Shown: positions 35,757-47,518, counted from the first letter of the stretch. The stretch: 64,000 nucleotides of DNA from Serripes groenlandicus (GCA_031761405.1 JASEVX010000005.1:37339198-37403197), one strand, 5' to 3'. A program made the numbers and translations. The notes: generated by a model not told the origin, from the letters alone.

Positions 35757-36245
35757 CCGCATTCAAACGTGTTTTGACGCCTCTGCAACATACTACAAAA
35801 TAGTGGCAAAGGAAGAGAGCAATTACTCTTGTTGTCACAATGTTTTCATCTATGTTTAATAATTATATCTTCAATAAGATTTCCATAGTTTTTGTCTAGA
35901 TATGTTCACGGTCGTCTGCTGCTGAATTGTTGTATGCGGGAAAGGATTAAAGATATGGGTCCTGCTATATCTAAAGACAATGCCTCTTTGTTTCATACAT
36001 CCCGGCTGCTATATAGGGCTCAAGTTTAACCCTTTCCCACATATAGACGCCTCTGTAGCAGACGACTTTTGGAAACAGTGTGACAAAAGGAGAAATTGCT
36101 CAAAACGAGCAATGTCTCCTTTTGCCACAATATTTTCAACTTTTTTTCAGTAATCATACCTTCATTTTAAAAGAGTATTCCTTTAACCACCTAGAAGCTT
36201 TCAAAGTCGTCTGCTGCAGATGTGTTGTATATGGGAAAGGGTTAA
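35757..36245. mobile_element. Two TTAA-type hairpin MITEs
   Basis: 35757-35950 is a diverged copy ending GGGAAAGGATTAAA. 36030-36241 is complete, with TTAA on both sides (36026-36029 and 36242-36245), ends CCCTTTCCC and GGGAAAGGG, and a central palindrome GGAGAAATTGCTC/GAGCAATGTCTCC. Confidence 0.75.
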
Positions 36246-36444
36246 AGAAAGTTGTGCTTCATTATTATACCTTTGTAAATACAGTGGAGATGATGATTTA
36301 CATGATGACAGAAGACCGCACTTGTGTGTGCCATTGATAGGTTAGAAACCCAGTTCATTGCTGGTTATGTATAGTTTGGACTAATATTGAGTGAAGCTCT
36401 GCACCTTTGTCAACGATATTTATGTTATATCACGATGGCTAGTT

Positions 36445-36668
36445 CACATAACACGTGTATCCTGGCATTCTCACAACTGTATACCCCACACAAGACTTGT
36501 TACATTCCCACATATACCTGTTTGCCTATTGGTGGAAGACGAATGACTTTAATCACAAGCGATGACATGTATCAGTCCTCGGAAAGAATGAATGGCCGAG
36601 GAGTTGTGCTAAAACTTACGACCCATGGATTGAAAGCCCTTCTTGCGACCGACTGAGCTATCGCTGCC
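36445..36668 (-). repeat. tRNA-derived SINE (minus)
   Basis: On the minus strand the head contains GATAGCTCAGTCGGTCGCAA. The body GGCCGAGGACTGATACATG and CACCAATAGG follows in the order seen at 55407-55700. The open frame on either strand is a by-product. Confidence 0.65.
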
Positions 36669-37045
36669 CGACAGACTACACAACTTTTGACTAGCACTGT
36701 TATAAGGCGAGCATAATGTTCTACGAACGCTTGTGGGATTACGGAAAAGTCTAGTAACAACTTTTGAGTAGTCATTGATTAAGTCATTGATATACTAGGT
36801 ACAAACATCAAACAGCATAGAATGAAATATTTATTACACAGATAACAATGATAGTATTGATAGTAAATGAGTTTAAATGTAGTTAACAATAAAACGTCGG
36901 AATATTTACGAATATCTTACAGATTTTTAAACAAACCATTACCACAGTTTTTTTAACAATGGAAAGAGTTTCTTTTAAGCAAGTTTAGCCACATTGTCCC
37001 TATTTCTGATATTGTTTGTCAAAACTATGGTGGCATACGTCTGCC
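36669..37045. other. Unassigned spacer
   Basis: No gene or repeat recognised. Confidence 0.4.
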
Positions 37046-37313
37046 ACTACATAACCACTTAATTATCACGTTATATAACTAGTTAGTCACTTAATTATAA
37101 CGATAAATATCTGATTAACGCGTTCATTTTGATGTCAATACAAAACAGTCTATGTTACTGCCCACTACTGCCAACAGATACCTACATAATGCCATTTGTT
37201 ATATATATTAAGTGATTAACGTGTCATATAACTAGTTAATCAGATACGTATCGTAATATGTATGTGGTTAACTAGTTAGTCAGATAAGTATCGTGATAAT
37301 TATGTGGTTGCCT
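37046..37313. mobile_element. Palindromic MITE-like element
   Basis: The left arm has ACATAACCACTTAATTATCA and AACTAGTTAGTC. The right arm has GATAATTATGTGGTT and TTAACTAGTTAGTCAGATA, so the two halves are imperfect inverted copies with internal repeats of the same motif. The family is not identified. Confidence 0.5.
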
Positions 37314-37434
37314 CAATGTTTTCAACTCTATTACATAATTAAACTCTTATTTATGGATATATTTCAAGTTTTTGCCAATATGTTTTCAAAGTCGTCTGCT
37401 GCAGAATTGTCGTATGTGGGAAAGGGTTAAATAG
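37314..37434 (+). mobile_element. Right half of a TTAA-type MITE
   Basis: It contains CAAAGTCGTCTGCTGCAGAA and TATGTGGGAAAGGGTTAA. The left half is absent. Confidence 0.6.
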
Positions 37435-37586
37435 TGCGACAGTTGTTTCACCCGGAATTTTCATTTGCAAACAAACAAAATATTACACACATGTAGAAGA
37501 AAGCGCATTATATCTTCATTGCAATAAATCAAGGTCATCTGTGCTATTTTTAGAATAGTACGTTGTGTCTTTTTAATAATAAAGTG

Positions 37587-37717
37587 TATAAAATTACCAG
37601 GAAGGACGTTTAGTTGCCAGAAAGACTTCTATTGCACCTGAACATCTATATAAAATTACCATGAAGGACGTTTAGTTGCCAGAAAGACTTCTATTGCATC
37701 TGAACATCTATATAAAA
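37587..37717 (+). repeat. 62-bp direct duplication
   Basis: Two nearly identical copies contain GGACGTTTAGTTGCCAGAAA and CTTCTATTGCA. The period is 62 bp and they differ by about two bases, so the duplication is recent. Confidence 0.8.
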
Positions 37718-37856
37718 TTGCAGCGACATGTTAATTGATACAGGTCATGGTGAACCAATCTTATCACGTGATGGTAAGCGTTTAAATTCAATCTAACTAT
37801 TATGTTTGGTCGTTTGGTAACGTGATACGTTTGATATAGATATGTGTTTATGTCTA

Positions 37857-38632
37857 TCAACCCTTTCTTCCGAGCAGATACATTTCGATGAACCATGCAT
37901 CTTCAGCAGACGACTTTTAAAAACAGAACAGCAAAATGAGAAAGTTTTCACCTGTTGCCACAATGTATACAACCCTATTGTATAATTAAAGTTTCATTGT
38001 AGACGGTTAAGCCTAAATGCTTTCAAAGACACCTCCAACTTAAAACAAAGGTAAGCCTTCGATTCCTACCCGTCTGATCAGAGTCGTTTCCGTTTGCTTT
38101 GATGGAGCTTTTGTTTTTACTTATAATGGCTATTTTGATTAGAGCAGAGGTATATTTTAAAAGAGACCGTGACGCGATTATTGGTCTGAAAATTAAATAT
38201 GCTATAATGTTCTTAGACTAGAAGTTAGTATATTTGCAAATAGTTATGTTTAAATTCGAAAATATATCCGTATACTGTGATGTCGTTTATGGTTTATGTG
38301 TTACCAGGTAGGCTTAGTTAACTTTATATGCACGTTATCAGCTCTAAAGACTTGAATCATTCATACACATACTACTCAGTTAGAACTAAAAGTTTATACA
38401 TCAAGGAACATTTTTGTTGTGACTCCTAAAACGTGAGACAATCCCTTTAACCCTTTCCTACAAATAGACGCTTTCTGGCACCTCGGCATAGTACGACATT
38501 TGAAAACATTGTAGGGATTCAATTCTGTTCAATAACTAACTATACTTTATATTTATAGGGAGTTTGTTTACTTTTACGTAGACGTTTTCAAAGTGGTCTG
38601 TTGTAGATTTATTTGTATGCGGGAAAGAGCTA
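37857..38632. mobile_element. Two diverged TTAA-type MITEs with spacer
   Basis: 37857-38040 is a strongly diverged copy (CAACCCTTTCTTCC start, TTCAGCAGACGACTTTTAAA). 38451-38630 starts at TTAACCCTTTCC (TTAA 38447-38450) and ends GCGGGAAAGAGCTAA. The stretch between (38041-38446) has no recognised feature. Confidence 0.55.
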
Positions 38633-39017
38633 ATTGTAATTGTTCTACTTTATTTAACATGACACAATTATTTTTAATTGTGAACTATGTAACTTCTCAG
38701 CAAAATAATCAGCTGTACATACATATCGAGCATTTGTCGTCTACAGGGACATAACGATCCGTAATGACCTAGGCTTACCATTTCCGTTGACACAGCAGGC
38801 GTTTATCTTATTACAACAATACAATGGTATTCACTTCTATGTAATCATTCAGCCACGGCGTATTCATAATATGTGTAAGCAAAGATCTGATTGCACATGG
38901 GAATTTATACTATCTGATCCAAATGTACATTATTGTAAGAACTTTCTAGACACATCAAATGACTAAATAGCGACCAGAACATATCCAGATCAAAATAAAG
39001 AATTATTCGCAAATTTT

Positions 39018-39273
39018 ATATGAGCCGTTCCACGAGAAAACCAACATTATGGACTCTGCGAAATGTATCGACCCAGATCAGCGCAGGTTAATCCGGGCCG
39101 ACACTTTCCGTCTCAGGGGGATAGAGGTATAGTGTAATGATTCCTGAAATAGAAAATCCACAGGAGGCGAAAAAAGTATATCTTGGTTAGCCTGCGCGGC
39201 ATGCTTAGGCTGATCCGGGTCGATACTTAACGTAGAGTCCACAATGTTGGTTATATCGTGGAACGGCTCATAT
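39018..39273. mobile_element. GAGCCGTTCC palindromic MITE
   Basis: The inverted ends are TATGAGCCGTTCCACGAGAA and, at the right, TCGTGGAACGGCTCATA. Internally CGACCCAGATCAGCGCAGG pairs with a CCTGCGCGG...GATCCGGGTCG segment, so most of the element can fold back. A TA or ATA repeat flanks it. Confidence 0.7.
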
Positions 39274-39275
39274 GG

Positions 39276-39281
39276 TTTATT
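39276..39281 (-). promoter_or_regulatory. Polyadenylation signal (minus)
   Basis: TTTATT on + is AATAAA on the minus strand, about two dozen bases after the TAA stop of the tyrosine-motif tail gene. The spacing suits a short 3' UTR. Confidence 0.55.
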
Positions 39282-39304
39282 TCGTTTGGATGGGCACCGT
39301 TCTA

Positions 39305-41153
39305 TTAGAAGTAAGCTGTTGGCGTGTCTGATGTCGAACAATCTTCCTTGTCATTTGACTTGTCCATTGTGATACCAGGACTGTCCGATACCTGAACACC
39401 AATACTCACAACGTTCGGTTTACCCTTTATGAAGCCGAAATCAAACTCTTTATCAAGCGGCATGTGAATATCAGGTGCTTGAACTCCGACCTCTTTCATG
39501 ATGGTTACTTTAGGCTTGAATGAGAGCTTGATAGAAGCTCTCGAAATCACTGTCGGTGAAACAAGTGTAACGGGTTCGTCACTTTTCGAATTCTCTGTTT
39601 CACAATCTTGAAGAAGAATCGCTCTTATCTGCTACCGTGATGTCCAAATTAACTGGTCTGTCCGTCTTAGCCACGTCGTCATGGTCTTTTACCAGCTGCT
39701 CTAATTGAACATAAGCGTCAATTTCACTGTCCGGCTGTATTTTGTTTTCTTGACTTTGAATTTGTTTTAACTCAGCTTTAAATGATACGTCCGAATAAAT
39801 ATCATTTGAGTAAGCAGCTGTACTGTTTTGTTGACCATTATCTGTATTTTTGATTTCAGCTTCATGTACATCTTCTCCAGCCTCAAGATACGTTGTTTCA
39901 TATGAATCTGGTGCTGCTTTACATTCAAGAGCAGATACAGTTTCATTTGTTATACTTTCTTCAACGGGTACCAGACTGTCTTGAGCGATATCTTCTGCCT
40001 CTTTATCTACTGTTTCCGTTTGCTGTGTGGTATCCGACACATCTTTATCATCAGATTGAATGACATTGACAGACTCCTTTTGTTTTTCACCAAAAGTTTC
40101 TTCAGTTTTATCAGATTTAACAATTTGCGCATACTCATCATCCCCAGCATAAATATACTTCGATGGTAATGTGTTTTCTTGCGCTTTCTCAAAAACTGTA
40201 TTGACTAATTCGTCTTTCGTAATATTGACGTAAACCCCTCCGCCGCTACTATCGTCTATAAGATTGGGCGTTTCCGCGTTCAGCTCTTGTAATCCTTTCT
40301 GTGTAGAGCCAATAATTTCACCAGGTACTTTCGCTGATTTAGAACCAGATGGGTCCAATGACACTTGTACATCGTCCTCATCTGAAAATAAATGTGAAAA
40401 CAAACTTTTACCCCAGTGTAGGTAACGCCGGTGATCGTTGTAGATAAATCTATATTGATTGTGAATAGGTGAATAGGTGCGAATATGTCCATCACATTCA
40501 GATACTTATTACCCATTTCTTCTATCAAAGTCAAATATGGAGACTTATGAGATAACACTAGGTTGAAACTGATAATCCAGACAGTTTTATCAGGAAAGGT
40601 TATTCCTTTTGATTTAGAACGTTGATCAATATAGAGTCGTGTTGCTGCGTAGGAATGGTATTGACACCGCCCTGAAGGAAAACTTCTATGAAACTTCTAT
40701 AAAAATAAGATAAAAGCCACTGATATTTAAAAATATTATGTTAGCGGAGGTAAAAAAATCATGTTGAACTATAACTCTTTTTACATTTAACTTTACCGCC
40801 GTATAGGTGTAGTGGTAGAGCGTCCGCGTGCGGGAGATCGCAGGTTCGATCCCCGACCGGATCATACAAAGTGGTAATAATGGCTTTCCCCATGACACTC
40901 TGAATTGTTTGGTGAGCATTACGACTCGCTGGTGTCAGGTTAAATGGACCAATACTACTGGTACAAATGCCCCTCATGAAACGCCGTGATATAACTGAAA
41001 ATCTGTTAAAAGTGGCGTAAAACACCATACAAACAACAAACAAACATTTTACTGTATAGATATGAGCGGACGTTTTACCTTGAGATAGATCTGATACTGC
41101 CACACCTTCAAACGCGTCTGTGTCTGTGTAGTTAATCTCATCCTCCACAATAC
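39305..41153 (-). CDS. 3' end of a gene for a tyrosine-motif-rich acidic tail
   Basis: Two exons join in frame. 41079-41153 (75 nt, between TTGCAG and GTAAAA, phase 1 at both ends) encodes IVEDEINYTDTDAFEGVAVS and a few more residues. The terminal exon starts at 40381 after TTATTTTCAG and continues DEDDVQVSLDPSGSKS. It is rich in Asp, Glu, Ser and Thr, lacks a recognisable fold, and carries YVNI (YxN, a GRB2-type site), EYAQI, TYLEA, YSDV and AYVQL, which suits a cytoplasmic signalling tail or adaptor. The first frame stops near 39600. A second frame resumes as DCETENSKSDEPVTLV and runs to a stop at 39305, with AATAAA just beyond. A one-base shift would join them, so this is a sequence error, a pseudogene or a truncated C-terminus. 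No membrane segment or upstream exon was found. A SINE lies in the intron. Confidence 0.6.
40790..41040 (+). repeat. tRNA-derived SINE, full length
   Basis: The head GGTGTAGTGGTAGAGCGTCC (A-box) and GCAGGTTCGATCCCC (B-box) are tRNA-like. The body has GCTGGTGTCAGGTTAAATGG. The tail GATATAACTGAAAATCTGTT, AAAAGTGGCGTAAAAC is followed by CAAACAAACA. It sits in the intron of the minus-strand gene, in the opposite orientation. It is not a functional tRNA. Confidence 0.75.
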
Positions 41154-41506
41154 CTGCAATAGATACATAGAAGTTAGTGAATAGATCGTTTTGCTTCAAT
41201 GATAGGTAATTCGTATAGATATTGGAGTCGCACGATGTGATAAGGAGATTAATTGCACGTGCGATTACTGACGGTCCAGACGAGCTCGTGCGTACGAATA
41301 GTTTCGCCATCACGTTCCTAAAATATATAACACTGTATTGACTCTTAAACAATAGACGGATGTTTGGATATGTTCAACATAGCTGGTACCAATGATCTGT
41401 CGCCTTCAATCCGGGTAAGAATGAATTATGTCTACGTGTTTGAAGCCGGTTTGAACAGAGTAAACCCTAATACATAAAATAACAATATACATACGTCGTT
41501 AATGTA
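41154..41506. other. Probable intron or upstream flank of the minus-strand gene
   Basis: No further exon could be placed; no repeat family was recognised. Confidence 0.35.
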
Positions 41507-42330
41507 AACAAGAGGGCCATGATGACCCTGGATCGCTCACATGAGTTATGCCAACCACATAGCCAATCAAAATAACTTATTTTGTGGTCAGGTAAGCTAT
41601 ACTAAAGTGTTAACAAGCTTTTCCTTCTATTTGGCATAGTGACCTAGTTCTTGACCGGACTAGAGTCGTGTTTAAACCTAGCCTCGATACAATCAAAACA
41701 CCCATTCTAACAAAGTTTCAACATGCTCAAATTCAAAATGCGGCATTCAGAGTGTTTACAAGATTGTTATTCAATTTGGTCTAGTGGCATAGCTTTTGAC
41801 CCGACATGACCCATATTCAAACTTGAACTAGATATCATCAAGACAACATTCTGAAAAAGTTTCAAGCTGCTAATGTAAACAAAAATGCAGTCTCTAGATT
41901 GTTAACAAGATTTCCTTCAATGTTGGCCTAGTGACCTATTTTATAACCCGGACATGACCTGTATGTAAATTTAGTCTAGATATCACCAATAATTTATTCT
42001 AACAAAGTTTCAACATGCTTAAGACAATATTTCAGCATCGAGAGTGCTTACAATATTTTTCCTTCAAGTTATCATTGTGACCTAGTTTCGAACTTGGCCT
42101 GGATATCATCAAGGCAAAGATTTCAACCTACTGGAGCAATAAATGCGGTCTCTAGTGTGTTCACATGATTTTCCTTCAATTTGGCCTAGTGACCTAGATC
42201 ATGGCCGGACTTGATCTACATTTGAACTAAGCATAGATATCATCAAATACTTGTTCTGACAACGTTTCAACATGCTCCAGTTAAAATAAGGCCCCAATAG
42301 TGTTAGCAAGATTCAACTTGACATAGCGAC
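41507..42330 (-). mobile_element. Helitron-like element on minus strand
   Basis: The 3' end on the minus strand is GTGAGCGATCCAGGGTCATC, then ATGGCCCTCTTGTT, read from 41507-41545. The body units with CTAGTGACCTATTTT on + match element F (14448-15230) in reverse orientation. The far (5') border is indistinct. Confidence 0.55.
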
Positions 42331-42769
42331 CTATTTGTTGACAGCACATGTTCCATTTTCTAACTTGGCTAATATGTAATGAAGATGTATGATCTGATAA
42401 ATTAGGCTTACGTAAATGTTGTTTAAAGTCGAGTATAGCAGGATAAGGGTTAACCTGGTGTGGTAAATATATTGGCCTCTTAAAGTTTAGAGCTAAACGA
42501 TCCAAAACTAAATATATTGGATAAAAAGATGGGTAAGTCTGTGCAAATTTAATATAAGTGCAAGAAATATATTTAAAAATGTTGCAGAAAACGAGAAAAT
42601 TCTCGCTATATATACGCAATACATTGACTCGGCATGTAAATGTGTATATATAGTCTGTTGAATATGTATATCCGAGGACAGTGTAGCCGTATCCTTGTAT
42701 AGTAGTCGGTGTTGACGTTCATGCTAAATATCAATAATAGTAACATTGAAAAGAATTATTTTAATGGAT
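42331..42769. other. Unassigned spacer
   Basis: No supported feature. Confidence 0.4.
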
Positions 42770-43121
42770 GTAACAATGAAAAGATAATGGGAAAAGGGAG
42801 AAATTGCTCACTTTGAGCAACTGTTCCTTTATCCATAATGTTTTTAAGAACATTTCCTCTGCACATGTGTCAGAAATGGTCTGTATCAGACAAAGCGTTA
42901 ACCCTTTCCCACATACAACACATGTGCAGCAGACGACTTTAAAATAATCCTCAATATAGAAAATCTTTATACATGATAGTATGATTAGTGAATTGAGTTG
43001 AAATCATTGTGGCAAAATGAAGAAATTGCTCATGGTGACCAATTTCTCCTTTTGCCACATGATTTCAAAAGTCGTCTGCAGCAGAGGCGCCAGGAAGCGT
43101 CTATATGTGGGAAAGCGTTAA
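42770..43121. mobile_element. TTAA-type MITE half plus complete copy
   Basis: 42902-43117 is complete: TTAA (42898-42901), CCCTTTCCCACATACAAC, central palindrome GAAGAAATTGCTC/GACCAATTTCTCC, GTGGGAAAGCG, TTAA (43118-43121). The right half of another copy precedes it and shares its left TTAA, as at 3505-3808. Confidence 0.7.
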
Positions 43122-43369
43122 CCGTGTATATGCATAGATAAAGATGAGAAAGAACATAATGTTATGCACTATTTACATCTATTTATAATATCATCATACG
43201 AATACATTATGATATGCGCCCGCCCCGTCTGACAAAAAACCGACATCACGCGTTTTCCGACTAGCAGCGATTCAGATACGTGTGGAGCTTCTCGCAGCCT
43301 GACCAGCTTCTCCCCTGTTCGCATCATGTATATACGCATGTTGGACAGATATAAACGAAATCTAACCCG

Positions 43370-43665
43370 CGATAACTCGAATATGGGAATATTCGAATAT
43401 ATCGTTTAACTCAAGCCATTTCGTGGAAAAGGTCAGTCGTTTGAAAACAGCGTAGCAGCATACGGGCCATCACACCTGCACATGTGCTGGCTTTTTTATA
43501 TAAGTTTATCATCGGCTTGTTTTTTATAATAAACTCTACAGTACAAATGTTTTATGATGCTGAAATTACACAAACGAATGTCGCTTACATTCACTCGAAC
43601 ACGTCGATAACTCGAAGTAATTTATGGATCCCTTTCGAATTCGAGTAATGGTGAATCCACTGTAT
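43370..43665. mobile_element. ACTCGAA-rich MITE, pogo/Tigger-like end
   Basis: It has GCGATAACTCGAATATGGG at the left and AATTCGAGTAATGGTGAATC, CACTGTATAC at the right. The right end read inward begins TACAGTGGATTCACC, resembling TA-flanked pogo-type termini. The relative at 53947-54415 starts ATACAGTAGATTCGCG. The left terminus here looks eroded. Confidence 0.5.
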
Positions 43666-43854
43666 ACATGTTCATAGTAATTGCCTTTAATTTGAAAAAA
43701 GATAACAGACGGTAGATTTTCGTGTGACAGTTGTTATCATATGAATAACTACGCATGTGTAACTTGATCGTATCGTATTTTTGTTGAGACAAGAAGTAAT
43801 CCTAGAAAAATTAATATAGACAAACACATTTCGTCGTGGCGCCATTACGGCACG

Positions 43855-44260
43855 GCGTAAGTTACCAGTACAACACGGCGTAAGTTACCAGAACGACTGC
43901 TGCATTTATCCTGACACCAGCGAATCAGTCGTAATACTAACTTCACAATCATGGACACCAAGTAGAGAAAGCTACTGGTTAGTTACCCAGGAAATATGAA
44001 CACATGTATCTTCGCAATGGTGCGATTGATATACTAATGAAAGCGGCGTAAACTTGTATGAATCAATCAAAACTCAGCCAGTCTTCTGTCGAGCCTATAG
44101 CTCAGTCAGTAGCGGCGAAGGCTATCGATCGAGGGCTCTTGAGTTCGAAGCCTGACTTGGCCAACATTCTTCCCGATCAATGGCAATGTCAAGTCATTGC
44201 CAGCGTCATTCGACATCCAACAATAGACTAAAGAGCCTATGTGGACAGGTAGCCACTAGC
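43855..44260. repeat. Two SINE fragments
   Basis: About 43895-43990 on minus matches the 40790 SINE body (TCCTGACACCAGCGAATCAG on +). About 44090-44260 on + is the AGCTCAGTCAGTAGCGGCGA type head with GAGTTCGAAGCC at the B-box and ATCCAACAATAGACTAA in the body. Confidence 0.5.
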
Positions 44261-44743
44261 CATGCAACAAATGAGTAGATGGTGATTTCTCTCAAATAAC
44301 GCCCAAATGGATATCTCATCGATCCGCCATTAATAGGTGATCTAAGAACGAATTGTAAAACATCGTCAGACAATACGTTTATACCTTGAGGATTGGTGAG
44401 ACAATACAAACATTCCTAAAAAAGGGTAATATTTCCCTTTTCAACAAACCTTTAACAAAAGTTATATAAATAACCTTAAAGGAATACGCTTGGCTGAGTC
44501 TAAACTATATCCCTTAATAGCCCTACAGTAATGCATCATTTTGATGTAATTAATTTTGTTTTATATGCTGTAACTACCAAGATATATGCTTTTAAAGTTT
44601 GTGTTTTCACGTCGTGTCGATCAGCTATGGGCGCCGCCATATTGGTCTATTTATAGCTTACTGTGACGTCATAACCCCTCATTCGTTTTTCACTATAGGT
44701 ACAGATTAGAAAATTTTCAGATCGCCATCTTATCTTTTAAACA

Positions 44744-45370
44744 GTCAAAACGTCGAATTGATAAACAAGAAAAAACGGGAGTCAAAACGTCGAAAAGGAA
44801 AATGTATAGAATAATTCTTATATATGCTGTTTTATAAAGTTTTACCGCACAATGTGATAAGACAATACTACAATTAAATAAAATATCTTTAGTCATATAC
44901 GAAACGTACATTTTCGAAACTTTTCTGTCAATGCAATTATAAAGGAGAAATTAAATAAAAGGAATAAACAAGAACACATCAATGAATGATTAACTTTTAA
45001 TTTTAGTTATAAAGTCGATTAAAGTAATGACGCCTTCTTAATATTTTCAAAGCTGCAACAAACATTACACATTTTTAATAATCGGTACGACAATATAAAG
45101 AACCATGCACTTATTACACATATAATATTCATAATTGCCACAGCAATTTATTTTTTAAAACTGCAACAAACAAATTCATTATGCCATCGCTTTATTCTTT
45201 TTATTTATTTACACAACTCTTATTGAATAGATCTATCACAATTAACTACAAACTGTTTATTTTACGGCATAGTATAAAGACAATATATTTTCCTTTTGAC
45301 TATATATATATTCTCATTTTCGACGTTTTGACTCCCATTTTGTTCTTGTTTCTTAACTCGACGTTTTGAC
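44744..45370. mobile_element. Inner TIR element upstream of the P2X7-ballast gene
   Basis: The ~65-bp inverted arms each carry two GTCAAAACGTCGA boxes 37-38 bp apart (44744 and 44781 on the left; complements ending 45332 and 45370 on the right). The interior is AT-rich without coding capacity. The right arm ends 18 bp before the ATG at 45389, so it probably supplies the gene's leader or promoter. Confidence 0.65.
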
Positions 45371-45388
45371 CGTCACCCTCTTATAATT

Positions 45389-46856
45389 ATGGAGTACGAA
45401 GTAGACGAGATTATCGCATATAATTTTGAACCAGAGTATTCAGACATCGAACTTTTGGAAATGGAAAGGAATAATGTGTATCAAGAAGTGGAGATCGCAC
45501 AAGTCCCGACTTCTAAGGAGGAGTTTTGTTCATGCTATAATTGCATCGTAATGCCGTTACCAGACGAAAATGTATGTTGCAAGGAGAGCAATTTAACCAT
45601 CGGGAGTATTGATGATCATCTTTGCATAACAGAGATGCCTAACATTCAGCCTGTTGTCTTGAACAGATACGTTCTAGAGGTTGCCTTCATTCAGATTATG
45701 GCCTTTAGGAGAAGCAATGCACGAGCACCAGATCAACTGTCGAACACGTAGGTGTAAACTTTATATGTGTGGCCGATACATTATTATATCATTCCTTTTT
45801 TCAGTCCATATCTGTGTGTGAATCATATAATGTTGTATAAATTTATAACTACTGCATGCATAATATAAACGTATTATAGATATGCTTGTAGTAGTAATAA
45901 TATTACCCCGTGAATGCTATTATCATAATATTTCGAAAGGTTTTTTTATGATAATCATAATGTACAATTTATTGAACTTTAATCAAAGGACTTAAAATAA
46001 TGAAACAAAGAGCATTGAACATAATAATAATATATTATTCTTTTATAAAGCATATTATTTACGAAAACAAACATACAAATTAATGCATTTATATTTGAAG
46101 TCAATAATTATGGTTCTCCTTTTTTGAGATTTCAGATATACATGGTGCATTTGACCAGGTTTATGTGACAATAAAAAGAGGACAAAATGTGAAAAAATTA
46201 CCAAAATAATGTTCTAGTCCGAGATTGACCCTAAGACAGTAAGAGATCCCAGTCAGCTAACCCTTTTCCACATACAAAACATTTGCAGTATACAAGTATG
46301 AAAACAAAGCCGCATAAATATTGAAAACCTCTTAAACCCTTTCCCTAATATGATTTTGTCCAAACATAGAAAATGTCTAAAATGATATGGATAACCTATG
46401 ACTAAAAGTGGAAAACATGGTGGCAAAAGGAGAAATTTCATGTTTTGTTCAATTTCTTCTTTTGTCACTACGTTTTCAAAAAGCTGTCTGCTACAGAGGT
46501 GTCAGAAATATTCTTTATGAGGGAAAGGGTTAAATGAAGGTGTCTTTTTTTAATAGGGTTGAACATATTGTGGCAAATACCACAAGTTCTGCATGAAAAA
46601 GTATGACAATCGATTTAACAGTGAACAAATATATCCAAGCATTGCAAATGTATACTAGTTTTCTCTGTATTTCAGGCAATACAGACTGAGTGCATACAGA
46701 CAGTTTGTCGGATTGATGTTGAGGGGCGAACGACTAGGAAAGGGAAACAGAGTAGTCATACCAGCATGTGTCGTATCCATGATCCGGGAAGCTTTCCCAT
46801 CACCCACATACTCTGGATTTAAAACCAGTTTGAACAGTGTGCATGAACTGTTTTAG
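45389..46856 (+). CDS. P2X7 intracellular (ballast) domain protein, two exons
   Basis: Exon 1 is 45389-45747 (donor GTAGGT) and exon 2 is 46676-46856 (acceptor TTCTCTGTATTTCAG). Joined in frame through a split Thr codon they encode 179 residues. The pattern is that of the zinc-binding cytosolic domain of vertebrate P2X7 receptors. It has C47, C49 and C52 followed by a MPLP turn, C63-C64, C79, then LNRYVLEVAF (near 92-101), YRLSAYRQF (122-130), IPACVVSMIREAFPSP (148-163) and YSGFK (165-169). No channel or membrane segment is present, so it is a stand-alone soluble form, a type known from invertebrates. In P2X7 this domain binds zinc and guanine nucleotide; a similar role here is inference. The first 45 residues are acidic and Tyr-containing and not recognised. 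The AATAAA at 47105 supports a real 3' end. The gene lies inside the inverted ends at 44474 and 49442. Confidence 0.82.
46257..46533. mobile_element. TTAA-type MITE in the intron of the P2X7-ballast gene
   Basis: A left fragment (46259-46335) is followed by a near-complete copy from TAAACCCTTTCCC to GAGGGAAAGGGTTAA (TTAA 46530-46533). It was inserted within the intron without touching splice sites. Confidence 0.65.
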
Positions 46857-47104
46857 GAAACACTTTGAATTCTTTTCAGAGACTGATACAATGTATTCAA
46901 TATTATTATACTTCATGTGGCTTTGTAATGTTAAATTCTTATATACCCATCATGGGCAATTTCTTACGGTCTTATGCTAGCAGTACGTTTTTGACCGGTT
47001 AACATTATACTGTTACATGGCATGCACGTGTATGACATCTTTTCAACCAATAACGTCACGATTCAGACAATTATTTTTATTCAACTCTTGCCATGCAGTT
47101 AGTA

Positions 47105-47110
47105 AATAAA
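47105..47110 (+). promoter_or_regulatory. Polyadenylation signal AATAAA
   Basis: It is the first clear AATAAA after the stop codon at 46854-46856, giving a 3' UTR of roughly 270 bp. Confidence 0.55.
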
Positions 47111-47337
47111 GTTGATAAAAATCAATTCTTGTTCAACTGAACCTATCTAGTTATTTATTATATTATATCTATATTTCCTCCGATCATCGAAGATAGTACA
47201 AAGTACAAAGAAACAAAACAAAGGTTAACAGAGAAGGTTGACATAAACATTGAACAAAAAGTGACAAACATTGATTATTAAACAGATTTACACGGACATT
47301 ATTCATTTCGTAACATTGATTGAAATGTTTGACAAAA

Positions 47338-47518
47338 ATCAATGCGGCATTTGTCTTTCACCAATTGGCCAAGTCTATGAGGAAAAGCAGCCAGTTGCTT
47401 GGAAAGATTGTTGTGTGGAGTACTTGTGTGAGAAAACCAGGAATCACATGAGTAGGTGAACTGGCCGCCATGATATGGCTGAGAAATTGTTAAAAACGGC
47501 GTTAAACCCCAATCAATC
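47338..47518 (+). repeat. tRNA-derived SINE, 5'-truncated
   Basis: It contains ACCAATTGGCCAAGTCTATG, GAAAAGCAGCCAGTTGCTTG and the tail GGCGTTAAACCCCAATCAAT. It matches 9130-9345 closely. Confidence 0.75.

Noticed and set aside
40759..41352. 197-residue minus-strand frame as one protein
   Set aside because: Only 41079-41153 is exon-like, with splice sites on both sides; the rest is intron and SINE sequence.
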